From positions 62,001-126,000 of the forward strand of contig CP065003.1 in NCBI GenBank assembly GCA_016700175.1: DNA of 64,000 bases. Reading direction: 5' to 3'. Within the stretch, counting starts at the first letter, position 1. Every line of letters begins with the position of its first letter. The notes beneath the pieces were generated by a model that was not told the origin of the DNA, searched no databases, and worked only from the letters and a program-made list of their open reading frames with translations. This document shows, in pieces, positions 17,299 through 24,244 of the stretch. A program made the position numbers and the translations under genes. This DNA comes from Acidobacteriota bacterium (lineage in GTDB: Bacteria > Acidobacteriota > Blastocatellia > Pyrinomonadales > Pyrinomonadaceae).

Positions 17299-18540
17299 AT
17301 GTTGAACCAGCAAGGACATGCAGTCGGATTGGACATCGGGACAAGCCGCGTCAGGTGCGTGATCGGCGAGGCGGCCGAGGACGGCAAGATGAACGTCGTC
17401 GGCATCGGCCAGGCGGAGTCGAAGGGCCTCCGCAGCGGGATCGTGACCACCGCAAAGGCAGTCGTCGAGTCGATCTCGAAAGCGATCGAAGAGGCCGAAC
17501 GCGTGAGCGGCATCGAGATACAGGCGGCGACCGTGAATCTGTCCGGCGAGCATCTTCAGGGTGAAAGCAAGAGCGGCGTTGTGGCGGTCGCCGGAGCCGG
17601 AAGGGAGATCAGCGACGACGATGTCGAACGCGCGATCGAGTCGGCGAGCGCGATGCAGCTTCCCGCGGGATGGGAGATCGTCGACCGTCTGCCGCAGGAG
17701 TTCATCATCGACGGCCAGGACGGGATCACAGAGCCGATAGGAATGCGCGGGTCGCGCCTCGAGGCGCTTGTCCACGTTGTCTCGAGCCCGAGCGCGGCAA
17801 GCCAGAACATCATTAAGGCGGTCAACAATGCCGGGCTCGAGATCGAGCAGATGATCCTGGAGCCGCTCGCGGCGTCGACCGGAACGCTTACCGACGACGA
17901 CACGGAATACGGCTGCGCGCTCGTGAACATGGGATCCGAGATCACCAGCATGATGATATTCGGACGCGGCGCGGTCCAGCATACGGCGGTGTTTCCGTTC
18001 GGCGGAATGCAGTTCACGAAGGACATCGCGACCGGCCTGCGGGTCTCGATCTCGGACGCGGAGAAGATCAAGCGGCGCACGGGATGCGTCGCCGGGTTCC
18101 TTCTTTCCGACGATGAAAGGAACGAGGCGATAGAGATCACTCCGGTCGGACGAAGCGAGACAAGGGAGCTTTCGAAGGAGATCCTGTGCGACATCCTTCA
18201 ACCGAGGGCCGTGGAACTTCTTCAGTACATCGCTCAGGAGGTCGCCGGCTCCGGCCAGCAGATCTCGAGCGGCGTGATCCTCACCGGAGGAACGTCCTCG
18301 ATCCGCGGAATGGTCGAGGTCGCGGAACAGGTCTTTGACGCGCCGACGAGGGTCGGATATCCGCGCGAAGATCTTCTAGGAGGGCTTCTCGACGGGCTTC
18401 ATTCGCCGGAATGGTCTGTAGCTGTTGGGCTTGCGCTGACGTCATTGAGGTCGGGCGCGGGAAGCGGAAGTGGCAGCGGCCGGTCAGCCGGCCGGAAAGT
18501 GGCGGAATGGTTCGAAAATTTTCGCGGAAAGTTCAAATAA
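17299..18540 (+). CDS. ftsA: Cell division protein FtsA
   Basis: This 413-residue actin-fold ATPase tethers FtsZ to the membrane. Visible are the phosphate-1 loop VGLDIGTSRVRCVIGE, the 1C-domain region with VNLSGEHLQGE, EPLAASTGTL, the phosphate-2 region CALVNMGSEITSMMIF and the adenosine loop VILTGGTSSIRGM near 325. The C-terminus ends in a Gly/Ser linker and the amphipathic-looking VAEWFENFRGKFK, the membrane-targeting helix. An AGGACCGGAAAG stretch precedes the ATG. Confidence 0.95.
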   Translation: MLNQQGHAVGLDIGTSRVRCVIGEAAEDGKMNVVGIGQAESKGLRSGIVTTAKAVVESISKAIEEAERVSGIEIQAATVNLSGEHLQGESKSGVVAVAGAGREISDDDVERAIESASAMQLPAGWEIVDRLPQEFIIDGQDGITEPIGMRGSRLEALVHVVSSPSAASQNIIKAVNNAGLEIEQMILEPLAASTGTLTDDDTEYGCALVNMGSEITSMMIFGRGAVQHTAVFPFGGMQFTKDIATGLRVSISDAEKIKRRTGCVAGFLLSDDERNEAIEITPVGRSETRELSKEILCDILQPRAVELLQYIAQEVAGSGQQISSGVILTGGTSSIRGMVEVAEQVFDAPTRVGYPREDLLGGLLDGLHSPEWSVAVGLALTSLRSGAGSGSGSGRSAGRKVAEWFENFRGKFK

Positions 18541-18561
18541 AGTTAATATTCGACTAGCTTT

Positions 18562-18596
18562 TTGACCGCTAATCGTTGTATGCTATGGGCCCATAG
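18562..18596 (+). promoter_or_regulatory. Possible ftsZ promoter with perfect palindrome
   Basis: The 146-base ftsA-ftsZ gap has a TTGACC at 18562 and a TATGGG 16 bases on. The latter lies inside the perfect 14-base palindrome CTATGGGCCCATAG at 18583-18596. This could be a promoter overlapped by an operator. It is read only from sequence; the -10 match is poor. Confidence 0.35.
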
Positions 18597-18686
18597 ACAC
18601 AACATATTGTTGATTCGGCCAAACCGCTCCATCTCTCACTAGCGCCACTAGTCTTACTCAAAATTTGAAACAGGAAAGCGACTAAC

Positions 18687-19829
18687 ATGAATACTGATGG
18701 TCTTAATATTGCCAATCGCAAGTTCGAAATTTTTCTTGACGATCCTCCGATCACGGGCGCGAAGATCAAGGTGATAGGAGTCGGCGGGGGCGGCGGTAAC
18801 GCTGTCAACCGGATGATCGATGCAGGCGTGCAGAACGTCGAGTTCATCGTCGCAAATACAGACCTTCAGGCTCTGAACGATTCCAAGGCGCCGATCAAGA
18901 TCCAGCTCGGGAGCCGCCTCACCCGCGGACTGGGTGCGGGCGCCGACCCGACGATCGGACGCGAGGCGGCGATCGAGGATACCGAGAAGATAATGGACGT
19001 GCTCGAAGACTCCGACATGGTCTTCGTCACGACCGGGCTCGGCGGCGGCACGGGAACCGGAGCGGCTCCCGTCATCGCGGCGCTCGCGATCGAGATGGGC
19101 GCTCTGACGGTGGCTGTGGTCACCAAACCGTTCGGCGTCGAAGGCAAGAAGAGGATGAGCCAGGCCGAAGAAGGCCTCGCGGAACTGCGCGGGTGCGTGG
19201 ACACGATCATCACGATCCCGAACTCGAGGCTCAAGGAGGTCGAGGAGCAGGTGACGATCAAGCAGGCTTTCCAACGTGCCGACGATGTGCTGCTGCAGGC
19301 CGTAAAGGGCATCAGCGACCTGATCACCGTGCCGGGGATCATCAACCTCGACTTCGCCGACGTCAAATCGATCATGAAGGGAATGGGCGTCGCTCTGATG
19401 GGCATCGGCCACGGAAAAGGCGAAGGCGCGGCGATCCAGGCGATGAAGTCCGCGATCGATTCGAAGCTGCTTGAAGAGAACTCGATCAAGGGAGCGAAGG
19501 GCGCGCTGATCAATATCACCGGCTCCGAGAACATGCCGCTCAACGAGATCGAGCAGGCGATCGCGCTTGTTCACGATGAGGCTCACGAAGAGGCAAACAT
19601 AATCTTCGGAACGGTTTACAGCGCAGATGACAACGACGAGGTCAAGATTACCGTCATCGCGACGGGGTTTGAGCACTCTGTCAAGAGCGTCGAACTGCCG
19701 TCGCCCGTCAAAACGGAGGTCAGGGCCGTCGGCCAGAGCTTTCCTCCCCAGCCCGGACTGAAACCGAAGGACGAGCCGGTCAAGGAGGACCTGGACGTTC
19801 CGACGTTCATCAGGAGGCAGGCGGATTAG
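18687..19829 (+). CDS. ftsZ: Cell division GTPase FtsZ
   Basis: This 380-residue tubulin homologue forms the Z ring. GTP-binding motifs: IGVGGGGGNAVNRM near 31-45, NTDLQAL, and the tubulin signature GGGTGTGAAPVIA near 114. The synergy-loop region NLDFADVKSIM is near 215. The C-terminal tail is separated by a short linker and ends in DVPTFIRRQAD, the conserved peptide that binds FtsA. An AGGAAAG lies before the ATG. It closes the dcw cluster and may also be transcribed from the promoter-like site in the gap upstream. Confidence 0.97.
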   Translation: MNTDGLNIANRKFEIFLDDPPITGAKIKVIGVGGGGGNAVNRMIDAGVQNVEFIVANTDLQALNDSKAPIKIQLGSRLTRGLGAGADPTIGREAAIEDTEKIMDVLEDSDMVFVTTGLGGGTGTGAAPVIAALAIEMGALTVAVVTKPFGVEGKKRMSQAEEGLAELRGCVDTIITIPNSRLKEVEEQVTIKQAFQRADDVLLQAVKGISDLITVPGIINLDFADVKSIMKGMGVALMGIGHGKGEGAAIQAMKSAIDSKLLEENSIKGAKGALINITGSENMPLNEIEQAIALVHDEAHEEANIIFGTVYSADDNDEVKITVIATGFEHSVKSVELPSPVKTEVRAVGQSFPPQPGLKPKDEPVKEDLDVPTFIRRQAD

Positions 19830-19855
19830 ATTCCGGAGGCGAAAAGGACCTTCTT

Positions 19856-20069
19856 AAGAGGCGGCCTCATCTCTTTCAGCGCCCGGGCGTTTTGATTCTC
19901 AGAAATCGCGGGGGCATCAGTTGCCCCCGGCTTCAGCCGGGGGTTAACCAGGTAAACAAAACAGGATAGGGGCTTTAGCCCCAACAACTGCCGGCTAAAG
20001 CCGGCTGGGAATCTAAGATGTCTTGTGATCCCCCCGCTGAAGCGGGGGGGCAACTGATGGCCGCCTCTT
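19856..20069. repeat. Nested inverted-repeat element after ftsZ
   Basis: In the 469-base gap after ftsZ, AAGAGGCGGCC (19856-19866) is the exact reverse complement of 20059-20069. ATCAGTTGCCCCC (19916-19928) is the exact reverse complement of 20046-20058. Inside lie smaller GGCTTCAGCC, GGGGCTTTAGCCCC and CCGGCTAAAGCCGG hairpins, typical of REP-like units. There is no coding frame. The rest of the gap (to 20298) shows nothing I recognise. Confidence 0.75.
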
Positions 20070-20298
20070 CTTAGCTCGACGGATCGAGTTAAAAGGGTTT
20101 CTCCCTGAGTGTTCTTTCAGAAACGCCATTCAGAATTCTGCCTTGCGATGAAGCTCCCGGAAGGCGATCACACTCCCGCTCCACGAACACCTTGGTAAAG
20201 AGTTGGCGCGTGTGTCCCTTGCGTGCTCTCGGTCCGCGCGCATCGGCCGGAATTCTGCTATCGTATTTCCTGACCAACGTCCTCGCAGTGAATGACAG

Positions 20299-21327
20299 AT
20301 GAACGAACGCTCTAAGCCCGTCATAGGGATCACGATGGGAGATCCCGCCGGGATCGGCCCCGAGATCGTGCTGAAGTCCGTGATCGATCCGGAATTGGCG
20401 AAGGTTTGTGATCCGGTAGTGATCGGCGACCTGGAGTTTCTCCGCGAGCAGGCGAGGAAGTTTGGCCTTCCCGTCACGCTGGAGGCTTCTGATCCAAACG
20501 AGCGGGAAGTATCCGCGAATTCGATAGCCGTCAGGGATCTGGCGAACGTCTTCGACGTCTCGATCTCGCCCGGGGTGGAATCTCCGGAGGCGGGCCGCGC
20601 CTCCGCCGAGTACATAATGGAAGGCGTCGAGCTCTGGAGGTCGGGCGTCGTCGAAGCTCTTTGCACCGCGCCTATAAACAAGGCGTCGCTGCATCTCGGA
20701 GGCTACGATTTTCCGGGCCATACGGAGTTTCTCGCGGACCTTACCAACACCCGAGAGTTCCGTATGAGCTTTATGTCGGGTGACCTGAGGGTGGTCCTCC
20801 TTTCGACCCATCTGCCGTTGAAGGAGGCGATAGGGAAGGTAAAGAAAGAAGCCTTGGTCGAGTTGATCCGCTTCACCGACCGCGAGCTCTCAAAACTCCT
20901 CGGCAGGAAGGCAAGCCTCGCCGTAGCCGGCCTCAATCCGCACGCGTCTGAAAACGGGTTGTTCGGTGATGAGGAGCAGGACGAGATCCAGCCGGCGGTC
21001 GAGGCGTGTCAGATGGTCCACGAGATCGACGTGAAAGGGCCGTTCTCTCCCGACACGGTTTTTCTGCGCTGCCACAAGGGCGAGTTCGACGGAGTGATCG
21101 CCTGCTACCACGACCAGGCGACGATCGCGGTAAAGTGCATTTCGTTCGGAAAAGGCGTAAATGTCACTCTGGGACTTCCGCTGATAAGAACTTCCGTGGA
21201 CCACGGGACCGCGTTCGAGATCGCGGGAAAAGGAGAGGCCGACCACGCAAGTATGCTGGCCGCAGTCTCGATGGCGGCTGACCTCGTAAACATAAGCCGG
21301 GATTCGGCAGCAGTGGGAGAAGTTTGA
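20299..21327 (+). CDS. pdxA: 4-hydroxythreonine-4-phosphate dehydrogenase PdxA
   Basis: This 342-residue NAD- and metal-dependent enzyme of pyridoxal 5'-phosphate synthesis (DXP-independent of R5P) oxidises 4-phospho-hydroxy-L-threonine. Motifs: ITMGDPAGIGPEIVLK at the N-terminus, PINKASLHLGGYDFPGHTEFLADLT with the substrate and metal histidine, ACYHDQATIAVKC and RTSVDHGTAFEIAG near 305 with the other metal-binding residues. Length is typical. The start ATG follows ATGACAG with a weak ribosome site. A receiver gene follows 31 bases downstream on the same strand and is probably cotranscribed. Confidence 0.95.
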   Translation: MNERSKPVIGITMGDPAGIGPEIVLKSVIDPELAKVCDPVVIGDLEFLREQARKFGLPVTLEASDPNEREVSANSIAVRDLANVFDVSISPGVESPEAGRASAEYIMEGVELWRSGVVEALCTAPINKASLHLGGYDFPGHTEFLADLTNTREFRMSFMSGDLRVVLLSTHLPLKEAIGKVKKEALVELIRFTDRELSKLLGRKASLAVAGLNPHASENGLFGDEEQDEIQPAVEACQMVHEIDVKGPFSPDTVFLRCHKGEFDGVIACYHDQATIAVKCISFGKGVNVTLGLPLIRTSVDHGTAFEIAGKGEADHASMLAAVSMAADLVNISRDSAAVGEV

Positions 21328-21358
21328 TAAACTGACACCACGTTTTAACCGTTTACAA

Positions 21359-21745
21359 ATGGATCAAGAGAAGGAAGATTCCTCCAAAAAGATTCTGATC
21401 GCCGACGACGACCCCGCGATCCTGCGTCTGGTCAAGGCGATCATCGAGAAGGAAGGCTTTGCCGCGGTTTCCGCCAGGGACGGCAAGGAAGCGTACCAGT
21501 GTCTTCAGACGGAAGAGAAGTTCGCGGCGGCGATCTTCGACGTCGTGATGCCGTACATTCAGGGCACCGAACTCGTGCGTTATATGCAGTCGGAGAAGCG
21601 TCTGATGAACATCCCCGTGATAATGATGACGGGCGAGCAGAACCCGAAATTCTCTTCCGACAGCTTTTCCGCCGGCGCCGTCGCCTTTCTCCCGAAACCG
21701 TTTACGTCTTCCCAGCTCAGAACCATGCTGAGGATGTTCATTTAA
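21359..21745 (+). CDS. Single-domain response regulator
   Basis: This 128-residue protein consists of a CheY-like receiver only. The acidic pocket is ADDDPAI. The phosphoacceptor aspartate is in AIFDVVMPYIQG (about residue 60), the switch Thr in IMMTGEQ and the conserved Lys in FLPKPF. There is no output domain, so it would act through protein contacts or as a phosphate relay. No cognate kinase is adjacent; it follows pdxA by 31 bases. A Glu/Lys-rich segment precedes the domain. Confidence 0.88.
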   Translation: MDQEKEDSSKKILIADDDPAILRLVKAIIEKEGFAAVSARDGKEAYQCLQTEEKFAAAIFDVVMPYIQGTELVRYMQSEKRLMNIPVIMMTGEQNPKFSSDSFSAGAVAFLPKPFTSSQLRTMLRMFI

Positions 21746-22186
21746 TTCCTTCCCGCGATCTGCTTCCCGAATTCGATCTCAAGAATCAAGCATTGATGAC
21801 CGATCCGTTCGCGGATCGGACCGATCTGTTCACCGTAAAGCGTTGGACGGACTGACAGACCTTACCCGGGTGTCCTGATCCGGAAATGTAGCGGAGTAAG
21901 CCACACGAATGAAAATCTGAACGAAAATATCTCGATCAGGTCCGCCTTGTCCGATGCCCGTCCCCGCACCGGAAACCGCCCCGTTTGGAGCAGCACTTTG
22001 CGCTGCATCGCCCGCGAAGCGCGAGACCCGGGGCCTTTCGAAACCGGACCGTTTGGAGCAGCCCTTCGGGCTGCATTGAGCGCGAAGCGCGAACCCCGGT
22101 GGCGTCGCATCCGAAGGCAGAACCCCGAGCGTGAGCGAGGGGGCGTGCTCGAGCTCCAGGTTCCAGGTTCAAAGTTCCAAGGACGG

Positions 22187-22400
22187 GTCCGAAGCCCGAG
22201 CGTGAGCGAGGGGGCCGTCGGCAGTTCCAGGTTCAAGGTTCCAGGTTCAAAAAGAAGTGTCCGAAGCCCGAGCGTGAGCGAGGGCTACCTTTAGGCAGTT
22301 CCAGGTTCAAGGTTCCAGGTTCAAAAAGAAGTGTCCGAAACCCGACCGTCAGGGAGGGCTATCTCTAGGCAGTTCCAGGTTCAAGGTTCAAGGTTCAAAG
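22187..22400 (+). repeat. Composite tandem repeat of 72-74 bp, three units
   Basis: Units begin with GTCCGAAGCCCGA at 22187, 22259 and 22333. Each has the dispersed GTGTCCGAAGCCCGA...GAGGG element followed by a run of heptamers of the GTTCCAG / GTTCAAG type. A partial unit lies just upstream near 22119-22182. Thus two distinct repeat families have been amplified together. Confidence 0.75.
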
Positions 22401-22570
22401 GGCGGAGGTGGACGGTGCCGGTCGAATTCACGCAATCGCTTCGCGATGCGCGAATGATACGACGCGTTCCGTGGGTTCCGCATCGCGGGCTACAGACATT
22501 TGGCTCCTACGGAGCCGGATATCCCGGGTGTGCTGTGTTGCCAACAACATTGCGCGCCTGCGGCGCTTTC

Positions 22571-22605
22571 CATTGGTCAATGGTCATTGGTCAATGGTCA
22601 ATGAT
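22571..22605 (+). repeat. CATTGGT/CAATGGT heptamer array
   Basis: Five exact-phase heptamers (CATTGGT, CAATGGT, CATTGGT, CAATGGT, CAATGAT). A second array of the same family lies at 28055-28108. Confidence 0.8.
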
Positions 22606-22741
22606 CGTGCCGCCGCAGGGCAGAGCGAGCACCGGGTTATCGAGAGCGCACCTTCTTGACGAAACACATTGTCGATGTTAGTTTTCGTACTTGTTCGAGA
22701 CCTAATTTAGCAGTACTCCGCATAGCAAGGAGCTTGTTGCC

Positions 22742-24115
22742 GTGGCCGCATCCAGACTGCTTCTCGCAGACGATTCGATAACGATCCAGAAAGTGGTAAA
22801 CCTGACCTTCTCGGGCGAAGGCATCGACGTGGTGTGCGTGAGCGACGGGAATTCCGCTATCGATCTGCTTCGCGAAGAGCTTCCGGACCTTGTGATGGCA
22901 GACGTTAACATTCCCGGTGTCAACGGTTACGAGATCTGCGACATGGTCAAATCGATGGACACGGAGCGCGATATCCCGGTCATCCTTCTCGTAGGTTCGT
23001 TCGAGCCGTTCGACGAGGAAGAGGCGAAGAGGGTAGGCGCGGACGCGTTCCTGACCAAGCCGTTCGAGAGCATTGCGGCGCTCGTCGACATGGTGAACGG
23101 ATTTCTCGCGGGTGCGGGTGAAGCGGAACAGCCTCGGTACGACGACACCGTCGAGTACCCGCCGGACCACGAGATGGTTGTCAGCGCTTCGTCGATGCCG
23201 TTCGCAGGCGGGTTCGAGGACGAGACGATCGAGACCGAACGCGTAGGCGCTTCCGAAGAGCCTGCTTTTGAAGAGCAGGAAGAGTTTTTCAGCCAGGTCG
23301 AGGGCCTCGAAACGTTCGGCGACGAAGAGGCTTCGGCTACGGAGTCATTTGAACCCGTTGATTCTATCGATGAGGTCGAATCCGTTTACGAGTCCACGGA
23401 AGACCTTCGCGAGGCCGACGAAGAGCCGTCCTACTATTACTCCGACACACCCGAGCAGGATTCAGACAGGTCCGAGCCGGGCGACGGTTCCGGTCAGGCG
23501 GAAGCGGCCTTTCAGGACGAACCTTCCGAAGAATACGGCGGCTGGAGCGAACCCGTACCGGCGTTCGATGACGAGCCCTCAGATGTTATCGCCGGGGACG
23601 AGCAAACCGAGCCGGGAGAATCTGAAGGGATCTATTACCGGGAAGAGTCTTACCGCGAGACCTCCTATTTCGAGCGCACTTTCGAGGGTCAGGCCGCCGA
23701 CACTTCGGAGGACGACGTCCAGGAAGACGCCTTTACCCCGATCCCCCTTCACCCCGGCGATGAGGAAGAACCGGATGCGGCGGACCTCGGAGCCGTCACG
23801 GTCGAGCTCGACGAATCGGAACTTCTCGAACTCCCGGTCGACCATTCTCCGGCAGAAGAGACTGAAGCGGGCATCTATGATGCCGGGACGGCCGAGCGGC
23901 CGGAATCCGTTTCAGCCTACGAGCAAGGTGTTTCCGGCGAGGCCACAGGAAGTTCGTTTTCCGGTGAGATACCGGACGAGCTTGTCAACGAGATCGCCCG
24001 AAGGGTCGTCGAGAGGCTTTCGGAAAAGGCGGTCCGCGAGATCGCGTGGGAAGTGGTTCCGGAGATGGCCGAACTGATCATCAAGAAGATGACCGAGCAA
24101 AAGCTCAACGAATAA
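22742..24115 (+). CDS. Receiver protein with long acidic linker and helical C-terminal domain
   Basis: This 457-residue protein starts at a GTG at 22742. Residues 1-120 are a receiver domain: LLADDSITIQKVV, the phosphoacceptor in LVMADVNIPG and a Lys in AFLTKPFES. Residues 130-400 are extremely rich in Glu, Asp, Ser and Tyr and are predicted to be disordered. The last 50 residues form a conserved-looking helical module (PDELVNEIARRVVERLS, then VREIAWEVVPEMAELIIKKM). I recall similar C-termini on receiver proteins of Myxococcota and Acidobacteriota, where the role is unknown. No DNA-binding or enzymatic domain is visible. A strong terminator follows, separating it from valS. Confidence 0.75.
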   Translation: MAASRLLLADDSITIQKVVNLTFSGEGIDVVCVSDGNSAIDLLREELPDLVMADVNIPGVNGYEICDMVKSMDTERDIPVILLVGSFEPFDEEEAKRVGADAFLTKPFESIAALVDMVNGFLAGAGEAEQPRYDDTVEYPPDHEMVVSASSMPFAGGFEDETIETERVGASEEPAFEEQEEFFSQVEGLETFGDEEASATESFEPVDSIDEVESVYESTEDLREADEEPSYYYSDTPEQDSDRSEPGDGSGQAEAAFQDEPSEEYGGWSEPVPAFDDEPSDVIAGDEQTEPGESEGIYYREESYRETSYFERTFEGQAADTSEDDVQEDAFTPIPLHPGDEEEPDAADLGAVTVELDESELLELPVDHSPAEETEAGIYDAGTAERPESVSAYEQGVSGEATGSSFSGEIPDELVNEIARRVVERLSEKAVREIAWEVVPEMAELIIKKMTEQKLNE

Positions 24116-24138
24116 CCGACACCTGACCGACATCGACG

Positions 24139-24173
24139 CGGCCTGTTTTCACCCCCGGGATGAAAACAGGCCG
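24139..24173 (+). terminator. Intrinsic terminator after the receiver gene
   Basis: A 13-bp perfect stem (CGGCCTGTTTTCA / TGAAAACAGGCCG) with a 9-base loop is followed by TATTTGTTCT. It lies 24 bases after the stop codon. Confidence 0.7.
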
Positions 24174-24208
24174 TATTTGTTCTAGAATCGTGTTTTTGCT
24201 GAATCTAA

Positions 24209-24236
24209 GGGACGTCGTCCGAGGCGTCCCACGACG
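24209..24236 (+). promoter_or_regulatory. Alternative hairpins just before valS
   Basis: GGGACG (24209-24214) can pair with CGTCCC (24225-24230), or the overlapping CGTCGT (24213-24218) can pair with ACGACG (24231-24236). The two are mutually exclusive and end 8 bases before the valS ATG, where they could occlude ribosome binding. No T-box features are seen. Confidence 0.3.
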
Positions 24237-24244
24237 ACCATCTT

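Larger units (their letters stand above)
21746..22741. repeat. 1-kb repeat cluster
   Basis: I see no gene here. The stretch contains two GCAGC hairpins preceded by CCGTTTGGA (near 21990 and 22047). Three tandem composite units follow, and then a TTTGGCTCC/GGAGCC hairpin near 22500, similar to the one near 93. A heptamer array (CATTGGT, CAATGGT) lies at 22571-22605. Open frames on both strands translate these repeats into low-complexity peptides and should not be annotated. Confidence 0.7.

Noticed and set aside
22331..22681. Open frames of 80-116 codons before the receiver gene
   Set aside because: They translate composite and heptamer repeats on both strands.
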